64,000 bases of DNA from Dasyornis broadbenti (GCA_013397935.1 VZRN01000631.1:820477-884476); one strand, 5' to 3'. Positions 37,801-50,225 are shown, numbered from the stretch's first letter. Program-made: numbers and translations. Notes: generated from the letters alone by a model not told the origin.

Positions 37801-38558
37801 GCTCTTTAATTACTCCACTTGCTATCCAGCCCAAACTGCCTTTGGAGTGTCTTGAGATTGGCAGCATTTGCAATTGTTACTAAGCTGCTTAGAAAATCTA
37901 AACTTTCATGTGTCAGAAAATTAGGGTTTCAAACTGATGTTTTTATTCTTTCTTTTGCTGTGCATTGCAGAAGCAGTCTGTCTCCCAAAGAATTTATTAA
38001 TCTTTTATTTTAAAGTGTTTGCTATTGTTATGTTTCTCTTTTTAATTCAAGTGTTTTTCCTCCAAACTTTTATAAGTTTTGGCACTTCTCACTTGAAAAT
38101 GCATTTACTTTCTGCAAACCGGAGAAATAGTCCTGGGGCTTGACTTTCCAATTAAAATTGCCTTCTAATTTGCTATTTTTACCTTCTAATGCAGATATTA
38201 AAAAATTTCCTGAGCAGCTCAGCAATAACGCAGTGGTCTTCTAAAGCTGTACACTGCAACAGGAAACCAGCCTTACATAAATCAAATTATGGTCCAAAGC
38301 CAAGCTACGCCGAAGAGACTTGTGCTGCAGCCTGGAAGTAGCAGCATGTATCTATAAACTAGATTTATACATGAAATTCCACATTCTGTATACAAATATT
38401 GGTGCTAAAATCCCAAAGAATGGCTTTTCAGGGACACATAAGCCGTTTCAGCCGCAGCACTCATGTGGTGCCTCTGAAAGAGCATTCTTAAAGACCCATA
38501 CCCATACAGGCACAGGGCATTTCCACAGGGTGCAGAGCATTTCTTAGTATAAGAAAAC
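34863..38558. other. Unique non-coding stretch
   Basis: No gene is recognised. A T18 homopolymer lies at 35340-35357. The frames near 35981-36330 overlap on both strands and look like chance in a locally GC-richer patch. The frame 37819-38013 is hydrophobic but short and featureless. Confidence 0.5.
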
Positions 38559-38605
38559 TGATTGAAGCCATTGGGATTGGTCATGTGAATAATGTCTGTA
38601 AGGGG
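38559..38605. repeat. Possible ancient amniote repeat relic
   Basis: 'attgaagccattgggattgg' followed by 'tcatgtgaataatg' resembles a dispersed bird/turtle sequence of the type 'ttgaagtcaatgggactactcatgtgaat' (recalled, unnamed). Short and diverged. Confidence 0.3.
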
Positions 38606-38780
38606 CTACAATCCACAGGGCTGCCAGGAGACAAATGCAAAAACCGAACAGAAGGTTCCCGGCTTTTCGCTAAAAAATTGCACCTCCTGACTTGATGGTG
38701 TATTCTGAGGGCTGTGTAAAATGAATTGATCACTACTGAGAAAACACAGCAAGAGGAAAATGAATATTAACGGACTCACC

Positions 38781-38924
38781 TCAGAATTGTGGAATGGTTT
38801 GGGTCAGAAGGGACCTTAAAGCTCATCCAGTTCCAGCCCTGCTGCCACGGGCAGGGACACCTCTCATTAGACCAGGTTGCTCAATGCTTCATCCAACCCG
38901 GCCTTGAACACTTCCAGGGATAAA
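38781..38924 (-). mobile_element. CR1 LINE 3'-end fragment
   Basis: 'ggaatggtttgggtcagaag', 'ggaccttaaagctcatccag', 'gccacgggcagggacacctc', 'attagaccaggttgctcaat' and 'ggccttgaacacttccaggg' are the standard order of the avian CR1 3' untranslated region in inverse orientation. A short deletion removes part of the 'aaagcccc' block. The octamer tail has decayed. Confidence 0.95.
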
Positions 38925-39246
38925 TTCTGTATTAGAATCCCATATTAGCTCATACTAATTGAATTGGACTTGTTGCAGAAATGTTAAGGACGGTGTCAGC
39001 TTTACACCATTACAGGCAAAGCATGTCTCCTGCATGTTTTTTATTCCAAAGCCCTTTACAGTGATCTAAGATGTTGGATCCACAGCTCATTTTTTTCCCC
39101 TGTGTTAAGTCCAAGAAGACATCGATATTCCTATGTATTCATTTGTTCCCATGGGATACTGATATCTGATCTCTTTGGGTATTCCAATTTGCAGTCCAAA
39201 ACCACAAAAATAGCTTGGCAGCTAAAATTAATGACTGTTTCTGATT
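38925..39246. other. Unique non-coding stretch
   Basis: Nothing recognisable was found between the CR1 fragment and the relic that follows. Confidence 0.5.
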
Positions 39247-39320
39247 TGGCAAGGTACTTAAACACATGCTCACCTTCAAGTGCACGAGTCCCCCATTAAT
39301 GCAATCGTTATGCATTTCAT
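39247..39320. repeat. Ancient amniote interspersed repeat relic
   Basis: 'ggcaaggtacttaaacacat', 'gctcaccttcaagtgcacga' and 'gtcccccattaatgcaatcg' align well with a dispersed sequence I recall from bird, crocodile and turtle DNA ('agcaaagcacttaagcacat gcttaactttaagcatgtga gtagtcccattg...'). The family name is not certain. It lies within the longest open frame of the window (39139-39570, minus strand), which makes that frame less credible as a gene. Confidence 0.45.
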
Positions 39321-40362
39321 TAAACGAGGCAACTGCTAGCCTGGCATTTACGTGCTTTTGTGCAATATTTTGAAACACACATTCAGTAAATAAGTAATTA
39401 CACTTTTTTTTCATGAGTTGTGCAAAGCTGGCCTGAAGCTCTGCCTGTTCACTCTGTAAAAGGCTTGTGTAGTTATTTCCACTAATTCTTAAATTTATAC
39501 CAGTGTGTAGTGATGCACACAGCTCTGTTAAATCTAAAAAGATACTGTCCATTTTCCATGGCACGTACAACCTGCAAGACTATAATAGTTAAAAATTCCT
39601 GCAGAAAACTAATCGGACATAGCTAACCTAAATCTTAGAGTCCATTGCAGCATCTCCAGTCTTTATACCATCTCGAAGTGAAGGAGTTCACACAAATCTT
39701 TCTGTAAGACAGAGATAATGAGGTAATAAGGACGCTCCCTCATTACCCCTATAAAACGGATATCACAGTTTACCGTGTTGTGGCCAAAGCTGGTAAAGCC
39801 ATGGAGATGTTTGATGCCATGGAGACGTAAGGGACTTGCTTGCAAATGGAAGTGCTGTCCCTCCATGACATTTGTTTTCTCAGTGAGGAAAAAAGCCACT
39901 GGGAAAGCAATTATAGTGGCAGCGTTCACAAAAATGCAACAAAGTGCGATGAAGTGTTTGTTTTAATTTAGAAGAATAATTTTGAGCAAAAGAGAATGGG
40001 CTATGTCAGTGTATGGTCTGTATGTGTGGTATTCAAATCATATAGAAATCTGCCTTGCAAGGAATTCTAACACATCTGAAATCCTTCAGTACTGTATCCA
40101 CACTCATCTCTAGGAAATTTTGTAGTCAGTCCAAATCCCAAGTGTTAAGAAGGAAAAGTTTCTAAGAAGTCAAAAGACCTGGGGGAAATCTCACATTTAA
40201 TTTACACACTGCACGCTGTTTGGTAAATAGCAGCTATTGTTTAGAGTAGAATGCAGTCACCATTCATTATATTTTGACTCTACATTCTTCATCGGGAATT
40301 CAGGAAGCGGTTCAGACTAAAATATTCCCTTATGTTATTTGACCTGTAAAAACTTGGAGACA
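39321..40362. other. Unique non-coding stretch
   Basis: No gene is recognised. The 143-codon minus-strand frame (39139-39570) ends here without recognisable domains or splice signals. Confidence 0.5.
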
Positions 40363-40420
40363 GGCCAGATTCTGCAGTCCTTAAACAGACAACACTCCCA
40401 TTGACTGTGGGATTGGACCA
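40363..40420. repeat. Ancient palindromic repeat relic (half element)
   Basis: 'ggccagattctgcagtcctt', 'aaacagacaacactcccatt' and 'gactgtgggattggacc' match a recalled dispersed palindromic sequence of bird and turtle genomes ('ggccagattctgcactcctt actcaggcaaaactcccatt gacttcaatggga...'). It is related in its centre to the repeat at 6142-6216. Its second arm is lost or decayed. Confidence 0.5.
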
Positions 40421-40977
40421 TAAAGTTGACTGGGCTATAGCCCTGTGCTGCTCAGCTCAGTGCAGTCACTTGGGGCACGGGGTGGTGGCTGTGACACTCT
40501 GAAAATGAGACCATTGGATTTGGTTGGAGCTGTTTTCCATCTTTCTAGAGAAACAGTGGGAATTCCCTGCCACAGCCTGTGCAGTGCCTTAGAAACAAAA
40601 CTAAACATTGCACAGAACTAAACAGCTCGTGGGATTTTTATTTCAGTTATTGTTCCTTCCTGCTGCTTCTTCTGATAGAAGGGAATTACTGAGTTGAAGG
40701 CAATCCATAGCTTTGCAATGGATTCCTTGACAGAGCTCTCTCGGAACAAGATTCTCAGCTTTCAGTTCACTCCTGTTGATCTGAGGCAGAAGTAGGAATT
40801 CAAACACCCTGTGAGTCTGGGTTTCAGCATCTTGCATTTTTAAGCATTAACGCATTTGAAAATCAAGGTAAACTCCCAGAAATAAGGAGTTTACTTTATT
40901 CTAATAAGGTATACCTAATTCTGCTCACGGTTTCATTTTGCCCTTAAGATTCCATTTCCAATTCTTGTTAAATTCAG
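40421..40977. other. Unique non-coding stretch
   Basis: No gene or repeat is recognised. Confidence 0.5.
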
Positions 40978-41375
40978 GATCGTAGAACGGTTTGGGCTGG
41001 AAGGGACCTTAAAGATCACCTGGTTACAATCCCTCTGCTGTGGGCAGGGACATCTTCCATTAGACCAAGCTATGTTTGCTCAAAGCCCCACCCGGCCTGG
41101 CCTTGAGCACTTCCAGGGATGGGGCAGCCACAGCTTGTCTGGGCAACCTGTGCCAGTGCTTCACTCCCCTCAGTCAAGTATTTCTTCCTAACATCTGCTC
41201 TAAACCCACCTTCAGGTTGTCCCTTGTCGCAGGGTTTCCGCCTTGTCCTTCCCCTACAGTTCCAGCCTGAATGAAGAGTGTTTCTCCAGCTTCCTTGTAG
41301 GACCCCTTCAGACACAGGAAGGCTGCTATGAGGTCTCCACACAACCTTCCCTTCTCCAAAAGAAGGGAACTAAGT
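40978..41375 (-). mobile_element. CR1 LINE fragment, about 400 bp
   Basis: This is the longest CR1 piece in the window. It follows the inverse CR1 order: 'gatcgtagaacggtttgggc', 'tggaagggaccttaaagatc', 'ctgtgggcagggacatcttc', 'cttgagcacttccagggatg', 'gggcaacctgtgccagtgct', 'agtatttcttcctaacatct', 'tgtccttcccctacag', 'ggaaggctgctatgaggtct' and 'ccttcccttctcc'. It is 5'-truncated and non-coding. The open frames at 41070-41431 are artefacts of this element. Confidence 0.95.
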
Positions 41376-42368
41376 TTAAATCTCATCACGAGACTTGAGG
41401 GAGGCGGGCAGAAGTATTGCCCTGGGATCATATTCCAGCTGCCATCGCCCTATAGCTTATCCTGCTCTGGAAACACTTGCACACACAGAAAGGGTTAAAA
41501 GCAAGCAGGATCATGCCATAACCTGCAAGGAAGCAATTCCTGTTGGCCACTCCTTCACACTCACCTTTGTTACTCTTTAATGCTCTTGGTTAAGAGTGAT
41601 GCTGAACTTCTCAGAAAACTACAGGACAGCCACCACATCATTCTTTCCCTAGGTATCCTGATCCTGCAGGCTTTTCCACCCGAGCACCCCAGCTCACAGC
41701 AAAACACGGCTCATCGATGCTACATTGCAAAATACACCTTCAGCAACGACCTGTACAGCGTGTACTCTGTATCCTGGGAACTGAATTAAAGCTCAGTGTG
41801 CACATGTGCAAGAGGGAAGAGAATTTCTCATTACGAATTTCATTGTTAGGGAAGGGACTGGCGTCCCTTGAACACTTTGAAAACCACCCCTTTGAAGGTA
41901 TGAACAAACAAGTGAGTGTTTCGTTCAAATCAACGCCTGATATTTTTAGGCTGCTGCACTTGGTGTTTTGCATTTATCTTTTAGAATTTAATCTATCAGA
42001 TAGGAGAGGCTTAGTTTGGCAGGGGCAGGAGGATTACTCAGTGTTAGCTCACTGGTTACATTTCCACAGGCTTTAAGACATTCTTCTTTTTCAGACTATT
42101 TTTTTTGATAGCAAGTTAATGCATAAAGGTTGCCTCAACATTGTTCTGCGCAACAGAACCAGGTGAGCCTTTGTGTAGCCTTTCCCCTTGGCAACTGCTG
42201 CCACTTGTGTCAGGAACACTCTTTGTTCCATAAGGACATTTTCCCTATAACACCCTGTGACTCAGAGCACATTCCCTCCTGGAAATGAAAAGGAAAATGG
42301 AGTTCTTTTCCTTGGTATCAGCAGCAAGTTTTGCAAGAGGCAGTTTTTATTTTTCCCTCCCACACTCT

Positions 42369-42370
<2 letters not shown>
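41376..42370. other. Unique non-coding stretch
   Basis: No gene is recognised. The plus-strand frame 41717-42076 (119 codons) and the minus-strand frame 41740-41973 overlap and have no domain. Confidence 0.5.

Positions 42371-42405
<35 letters not shown>
42371..42405. repeat. T35 homopolymer next to an undetermined base
   Basis: Thirty-five T is the longest mononucleotide run in the window. An N follows at 42416, probably a base-calling or assembly weakness caused by the run. On the minus strand the run would be an A35 tail preceded by AATAAA (plus-strand 42409-42414) only 3 nt away. Confidence 0.9.
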
Positions 42406-42407
<2 letters not shown>

Positions 42408-42416
42408 GTTTATTTN

Positions 42417-43725
42417 GAGATTTGAATGATCTTGTGGAATTCTGTAAATATTTTGTTACATATTTTATAGGTGGAGCATTTTATATCTCGCAGTCTTTTT
42501 GGAAGTGCAGCCACTGAGTTCAGTTTCTCCTGCCCCATGGTTGAGCTGTAACTGCTTCCATCTGTCTAAACCTAAGTGCAGTTCACTAATTGTTGACCCC
42601 TTAGGTAGGACTTGCTGTTTCTATAGGTTTACTGTTAATCATTAGATTCAGGAAAAATAAACTTCTTTGACATTACCAATAAGGGGTTCCAAGAATGAAG
42701 AGAAAAATTCCTCCTGCTTTAATTGCTCTTACATTTTTAAAACATATTCCTTCAGCAATTCAGTAGAAAATGCTTACGGATAGGACTGGTTGAAAGAAAT
42801 GTATATCTAAAGAACTCGCAGGAAAATTGGATTAAAGTACTACTGCTGCAAACAATTCTAAGAAAGATTAATTTTTCAGAGAAATAGTGCTGAAAAATTT
42901 GTCTGGAAACACCCTTTGCCTGCAAGTTTCATTCATATTTATCTGCATAGGTTACTCATGGTTATACATTCAGAGAATAAGCCACATCCTTACAGTAACA
43001 AACTGGATTTTCTGTCATCCTCCAATGACACCTTTTCAGGTTTCTTGAAAAATCATGTAAAACCCCTCTCTCCATGGTGGAAGTCTCACAGGGCAGAGGC
43101 GAGAAACCTGGTGTAAGCGGCTTACAAACTGTGTCACAACCGTGAACAGCTTCACAGAATTTATAAAACAAGGGATATTTTCTTTAAGAAAATATATAGA
43201 TAGTACATGTGACTTGTCATTTTTCAAGATGTTTTTATAATCTACCATTATTGCTGCATTGCTAGATATTGGATATTTCTTTTTCCCCCCAAGATAAATA
43301 CAACACAATTCTCTCTGGTACTTTACATTCATCACATACTACATCAAAATACATCTGTATTCCAGCAAAACCTATGGACAACTGGGGATAAATATTTCCC
43401 TTTTAAAAATTAACATTTCAAAATGTTTATTTTGAGAATTACCACTTTTCATCTCATTATTTAAGTCAAGAATTATGATGAGAAGAAGGTTTTTCAGTAG
43501 CCTGAAAATTGAAAATAATATATTCGTTTTTTAATTTTTTAGCCTGAGTGATAATTCATGTTTTGAAAAGAAATTTGCAAGGCAAACAGTCCAAGAAAAC
43601 AAAATTTACCATATGGAGAGATTTTGGGGTTTGTGAGTGTGGGGTATGTTGCTTGCTTTATTTCTTTTTCAGATTTTAGTTCTTTAAAAACTGAAAAAGG
43701 AATTTTTCAGCAAGTAAAAATAAAT
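42417..43725. other. Unique non-coding stretch
   Basis: No gene or repeat is recognised. It is AT-rich, especially from 43380 to 43560. Confidence 0.5.
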
Positions 43726-43801
43726 GATAATTGCTCATTATCAGAATGTGCAAGAGTCCTAACCACAGATCAAGATAATCATTGCTCAATGCCTGATTAT
43801 C
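43726..43801. promoter_or_regulatory. Cluster of four GATA-type sites in two inverted pairs
   Basis: TGATAATTGCTCATTATCA holds two WGATAA sites facing each other at 43725-43743. About 30 bp further, AGATAAT at 43773-43779 faces ATTATCT at 43796-43802. All four fit the known GATA-factor consensus WGATAA/TTATCW. The clustering and symmetry are seen directly. Enhancer function is inference. A CR1 tail begins about 120 bp downstream. Confidence 0.3.
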
Positions 43802-43919
43802 TTCCAGGAAAAGTCATTAATTTCAATTATGAAATGAGGCTGTAAAACAAACAAACTTATTTATGTCTCTTTTCATAAAGCTGAAACATCCATCACCCCT
43901 CAGTTACAGTCTGTCCCAT

Positions 43920-44055
43920 CCCGGGAAGAGTGCAAGGCCAGGCTGGATGGGGCTCTGAGCAACCTGGCCTAGGGGAAGGTGTCCCTGCCCATGGCAGGGG
44001 GGCTGGAACTGGATGATCTTTAGGGTCCCCTCTAATCCAGGCGATCCTATGGTTT
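43920..44055 (+). mobile_element. CR1 LINE 3'-end fragment
   Basis: 'gtgcaaggccaggctggatg', 'gggctctgagcaacctggcc', 'taggggaaggtgtccctgcc', 'catggcaggggggctggaac' and 'tggatgatctttagggtccc' are the avian CR1 3' end in sense orientation. It ends in a decayed tail 'gatcctatggtttta'. Only about 135 bp remain. Confidence 0.95.
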
Positions 44056-47000
44056 TATTAGTCTCAACACGAATAAAAAAAGGTAAAATATGGAAACAGT
44101 AAACATGGTGCAGATGTGTCCCACCAGCATGGAAACGGGAAAAGCCTTTTCCCTGGGAATGACACAGGGGGCAAAAGGTGCAAACCAAACACCAGATACA
44201 AGCGGAGAATAACAGACCTCAAAGGGGAAAAAAAACCCCAAAAAAACCCCACAACAAAATACCAGCAAAGGATGAACTCAAAAATGGAAGAAGTGATAAA
44301 TATCTATATTATTTCCCCAGGGTGACAGATAAGCAGCGTCACAGCGTGAGAGGAGCTGGACTCCGGGGCAGAACCCAACTGAAGCAAGAGCACATCAATT
44401 TTGCCACGTGCAATGTGGATTAAACTAATCCAGAGAGCGATCTGAAGAGTATTGCTGAGCTTAAGAACTCGTGTAGGAAGCCTGAACTTGAAGAAAACTT
44501 CTGCAGACAAGACAGAGGTGGTTTCACCTCAGCTGGCGTTTCGCTCTCTCTCCTCAGGTTTATGCTTTACATAGCAGCTGCATAGATACCTAAACTGGGC
44601 AAGAATAGATGAATTTTATCCTTGTCAGGCAATTTCTGACACTCACAGAAGGAACTGACTGTAAATTTCACCTTGATCTGTGTTCTCAGTCCTCAACTCT
44701 CCCTCTGCCCATGATGAAATCAGAGGTATTCAACTACTCTGTATGTGTGTACGGTGTGAATACCAGCATCAACCTGGCTTTGACATGTAGGCAGACTATT
44801 ACATATAAAGTGTGCCCCCACATACAACCTCAAAGCTCAAAATGATAGAGAAAAACCGTGTTCCTTCTAAAAGAAAATCCCTTCCACTCCTCTGTTCTGT
44901 AATTTCACCTAGGATTTTCATTACAAATGTAAATTGCTCGTTTCTAAGAACCAGAGGAAGGTTCAGTGGAACTCCAGCTAGGTGTTTGATGTCCAGCTCT
45001 TGGAGCTCATTTTAAATTTTCCATCTCTGCTGAGAATCTTTTTTTTTTCACATAAAATATATCTCCAGACTCATCAGAGAGCTGGGAACAGAATTAAAGG
45101 GCAGTGGCAGGTACAGCTGAGTATGTAACTGCAAATTAATTTCTTCATATGCATTACAATCATTATGTTTGCAAATGTATTCATTTTCAATGGAAAAAAA
45201 ATCTGTTCTCATGAGAGAAAAATTCTGCTTCTATGAGATAATTACAGTTTTGGCCTTTCTCTTTTATAGAATTCCCTTTAAAGGCTGCTGATTATACCAT
45301 GAAGAGCAGCAGCTGGTGAGTATCTTATTTGATTAACAATTCAAGCAAAATTTACATGAAAACTTAGCACACAGGATCACAATCTCCAGAAGATGGATGC
45401 AGCCCTGCCTGCTGTGTCTGCAGTGTGACTGAGTTCAGTGCAAGTCCTTGCTCTGATGTGTCTGTGGATTGTACTGTGCCAACATTCCCAAGCTGATTTA
45501 ATGGATATTATTACTCAGTTCTAACTGTCTGCAAACAAAGTAATTAGAGATTCATTTTCGTATTTGAATTGGCTTCGTGTTTTTGTTTGGTGTTTTTTTA
45601 GAGCTATATGAGTTTATGTTCCTTTCGCTTGCTATAGAAATTTATCAATTATGTTTACAAGAGGATAGGCAAGCAAAATGCAAAACCGAGGTGACAATAA
45701 ATACGGGGGGCTAATATTTTGTGTGTGGCCTTCCAGCACAAAGCAGCCAACCTGTAAATAAGACATTTTTGTTGGAAGGTGTGTGAAAGGATTTCAGTGT
45801 TTTCATTATAACAGGCTGAAGATCTGATTTATAGGGAAGAGACTTTTGAAGCCACCTACATGTAAATGCAAAGAAATGAAAGAAAAGCCACAGCCTTTGG
45901 CTTTCACCTGCAAGTGAAATCAGTGACAGGTTCCAGCTTCGAGCCTGGATAAGGTGAATAAACCACCTTGGTTCTGCCCTGTTTTCCCCCTCAGCTCATT
46001 CTGCTGGAAAGCTGTGTGGCCCTGTTTCCCCTACGGCAGTGTCTTACCCACAGAGAAGTGAAAAATGCCATCTTGGGTGCTCCAAGATCACATGGTTTCA
46101 ATTCAAATCACGGGAACTTTAGGATCAAACCTTCCAGGTGCCTTGTCAGGGACACAATGTGCCCCATTCTTATCTGAAACATCATCTTCAACACATCCTT
46201 TCTTCCTTTTTACTGCACATCATAGATTTCTGAGAAGCTTGCTGTGTTCTGTCCTTGGGATTATCACAGACCCTGGCAACTTCACCAACTCTGTCTTCCC
46301 TCTGTACTTACGACTGGGATTCGATTTGCCAGGGCCTGTTGGACACAAAGAGTCCCTTCAAAAGGTTTTGTGTGAGGGCTGTTTTCACTGCGCCACCAGC
46401 TCAAGGCTTGAGCTTATCCCTCTGAATTGTACTGGCAGCAGGATTGGGCCCCAGATGAGATAGTGTCTCTGACTCGAGTCAGACTGAGCTGTTAAAACTC
46501 CCACTACTAAAATGCAGCCTTTCTATTTCTTTGTACACAGTCCTCAGGACTTCTCGATAGCAGCAGGCAAGAAAATTCCAATGATGCCAGAGGGATCTTT
46601 ACTTGTCTGAAGCAGAAGAGAATCCATGGGAATTCTCAGAAGCTTTTTATCTCTTTCTCCCTGCAATTATTTTCTACGCTAAGAGCATAATTGAGGAGGA
46701 AAAAAGCAATGACATCAGCTACTGAGTAGAAAAATATCAAGACGAAATGACACAAGCTGTGGAACAGAAAGATACTTCACTGCAGCAGGCACCAGCCTGG
46801 GATCAGAGAACAGCACTCAATTCCAAGGCTGGGCTTAGGTTTCCCATACAACCTTGAGGAAATCATATCGCTCCTGTAATTTTTTGTTACTACGTAGGAA
46901 GTGTCTAGGATCAAACTCAAGGCTCGCTCAGAAGTGTTCGCAGAGGACAGCAGCGGAGGCTCTATAAACATCTACAGAGCTACAAAGCAAAAGCCACAAG

Positions 47001-47500
47001 AGAGAAACATGTGAGAAAACATGAGCAGTCAGGAATAATTACTCCTTTAGAAATAAAAGAAAGGACAGATTGCCTTGCCTGGAGATGTAGGGCCCACCTG
47101 CACTCTCCTTGAAAAGCCACTGCTGTAGGAGAGTGCACTTCAATTATCCAGCTGTCAAAAAACCCCCTCAATTTTCCTTTATTCTGAAGGGATGCCTTAA
47201 AAACAAACATAAGCCCCTTTTAAGTGCACTAGGAAAAAGGAGTCAAGTGGGACCATGTGCACCTACAGTGGGGATTTACCCGCTCTCACTTAAAGCCACC
47301 TGACAGCCTTAATTTAAGCAGAAAACCAAAAATTAAATTCTTTTCTTCCTTCCTTCCCTGCTTTCCTCCAAAAACCAGATAAAACAAACTTCTTCCTATC
47401 AGCAGGAGCCTATTTGAAAACCTGGAATGGCAAACTGCAGCCAAGGTGTTCAGGGCCAAGGTCCTACCAGGGGATTCCGAGGGTAGTCCAGACCCTTCTC
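44056..47500. other. Unique non-coding stretch
   Basis: No gene is recognised. A short A/C-rich patch (A8CCCC, A7CCCC) lies near 44227-44252. The frame 46065-46463 (132 codons, plus) has no domain. Confidence 0.5.
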
Positions 47501-50168
47501 CCAGGTCATTTTCCATAGGCACTGGGAATTCACCACCAACAATCTCCAGGTCTGATTTCACGGAAACTTTTTTTTCCTCTGGGTGACTGAGGTTGAATCC
47601 TGCCTTTGGATTAGATAGGGCAACTCCTTAGTGTGCCAGGCATCGCACTGGGTTGATCTGCTGCAGCTCAGCATTGCTCTTGCAGGCAATGATGAAAAAT
47701 TAGGAGTTTTGGAACACGAACAAGCCGAAAGAGAAGGGGAATTCCTGGTTTGTGGCCCAGAGTTCTCTACTCTTAGTTTATAGATGTTCTTTCTTTGTTT
47801 CGTACATGAGACTATAAGAAACCCAGGCCCTCAAGAGTGTGTTTTACACTACTTCCTTCAGCTCGTAGCAACTTCCCATAAAATATTTTTGATTTAATAA
47901 ACCATCTTGCTCTATACATTAAAATTCCTCCACCTACACTAAACGAGACTGTGACAATTAACCAAAACCACAGAGACCCTAATAAACCATAATAGAAAGG
48001 ATTTAGGATTTCTTATTTCAACAATTTAGAAAAGCCAACAATACCTTTTCTAGTGGGCACCCTAGGAGAAACTTTAAAAGGGCCACAAAATGCCCTTTAA
48101 TTGGATATTAAATTTGATTATTCAAAAATTCCCAACACAAAAAGAAAAAGGAACGGAGCACAGAATATGCACATAAACTCTTTAGGTAAGCAAATGCCAA
48201 CACGATGGAATTTCTGCCTGGATCCAAAAGAGTGCAGCACCCAGATGGGGACCTCATCAGAAAGGCTACCAAAATATTTTATATTTAATTAATAGAAAAA
48301 CCTGGGTAATTTTTGCTACCAGTACCTTGGACACTGAGCCTGCAGCCCAGAGAGACGCAGAGCTCTGGCTGTCCCAGGCAGGAGCAAAAAGAGCAGACTT
48401 CCAACAATGCTCCTGGTAAAACATTAAGAAAAATGAACACAGGGCTGTGCATTCACAGACCATTTAGTTAACACAGTCTTCATATTTAATTTCTAGACAA
48501 CTGCTCTGCAAGGTCAAGATTTTTTTTTCTTTGAATTCTATGCATTATTAGGAAGTCATAATTTTAAAATTCCAAAGACGAAATGTAGGATTTTGCTGAG
48601 GAGGAGGGAAAGGTAGATATAAATGCCATGGCTCCAAAATTCCCAGGCATAAATCGTGTAATTTAAATCTCCTAAATCTGGGAGTGAAGCCACACTTTAT
48701 GTTTACAGCTGTTGTTGAGAATGGAGAAGCCATTTGGCCCGGGACTGAACAGCATCTTATATCTTTAGTCTTGCCTAAAATTTATTATTCATGGACCGTG
48801 GTTCTTTCCTTTAAGAGCACTTGGCTAGAAAGCTCTGCATTTCATGCATCAATCTTGCCTGGATTAGCAAAGAAAACACTTAGCATTAAAACAGTGCCAA
48901 TCTGTTTGCATACAGAATGATGGAAAAGAAGCTCTGCAAATGAACAAATGAATGTGTCAGTTAAGCCGCTCGGGTTAATGTGAGTTTCCTTCATCCTCCT
49001 TGCTTAAAAAATTAGAAGAAAATTTTATATGATTCATGAAGAAAACCTGGAGGGAAACTACAACACATCCTATGACTCTGTGTTTTCTTCCCCGCCTTTC
49101 TTTTGGGCTGTAGCGAACAGCTGCTCATTGTCTAAAATAGCAGCTCCCTTTTCAGTCTTTTCCACGTCAAAAGGAAGGCATCTTATCCGTCCAGTTTTCT
49201 AAGCTTAGGGAGGTGTAAACACTCATTTCCTAGTGGGAGCCCTCACATGTCTCAGCTCTGTGAACCCTGGCATCCAAAGGCCACAACGTCATCTTCACAC
49301 GATTTTCTCTCTCACCTCCTTTATCAAATACCATCCTGCCTGCAACTCACCTTTCCCTTTCAGCTCACCAAGCTCTTCTTGCTGCCTTCTCTCAGGCCCC
49401 TGAGCCAGAGCTGCTGATGCAAAGGGTGGAGATGGCTTTTATTTTGTGATACCTTATCAGTGGGCTGATACTGATGTCTCACGAAAAGGTTTCTTAATGG
49501 CGAGATAATTTGGCAGCTTTCTCATGGTACCAGCATTTCACATCAACTCTTAGTCCAGTGTTGCACAAGTGCTTCCCAATCCTTCTCATTTTAATGCCAC
49601 TGCAGAGCTCCTCTACCTCAGCTGGAAGAAAAGTGCTTTTCAAAATACAACTTATACTTTATTTATAGGTTTATGTATTTCAAAATGAGATTTAAAAAAA
49701 ATAAATAAAAAAAAATCTGACAGATTTTAAATCCAAATGGCCCTCTTGGTTTCAAGCCAAGAGCTTTTCCTGATAAAGTAGAGCAAGGAAACTTCTGTAA
49801 AAGTGGAAGTGTCTAAAAAGAATTTAGCAGTGGGTCTCGGTGATAACAGAGGGTTGATGGGCAGTGACTGAACCAACCTCCTGAAGGAAAATACTTGAAG
49901 CTTGCACTTTCACCTCTACAAAAACTCTTCTTTCTTATTTTTTTGAGAAGGACCTGTCTTGAAAAAACACAAAGTGGAAGAGTACAGGTCAGATTTTTTT
50001 GTTCAGTTTTAATTTAAACCCAAAAACCCGTTTGTTGAAATGAGCAGACATTCAATATTTGTACCAGAGAAAATAATAGTCAAATACCCCTGGGATCTGA
50101 CTACACAGACATGTGCTTAATACACAAACTGTTGCAAAGTACATGCTAAAATATTCGTTTATCTAATT
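47501..50168. other. Unique non-coding stretch
   Basis: No gene is recognised. A low-complexity A-rich patch lies at 49694-49715. No interspersed repeat could be identified. Confidence 0.5.
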
Positions 50169-50225
50169 ATGGGCCAAATCCTGGAAAAAGCTTTCCAGCC
50201 CCACACTAATTCTCCTACTGACTGT
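50169..50225. repeat. Possible ancient amniote repeat relic
   Basis: It starts 'gggccaaatcctgg' and continues with 'ccacactaattctcctactg'. This resembles the arm 'gggccaaatcctgcactcctt...aaaactcccattgac' of the palindromic family also seen at 40363-40420. The match is partial. Confidence 0.3.

Noticed and set aside
41070..41431. Frames of 64-90 codons
   Set aside because: They are shadows of the CR1 fragment at 40978-41375.
42257..42517. Plus-strand frame with a long phenylalanine run
   Set aside because: It is a translation of the T35 homopolymer and crosses an undetermined base.
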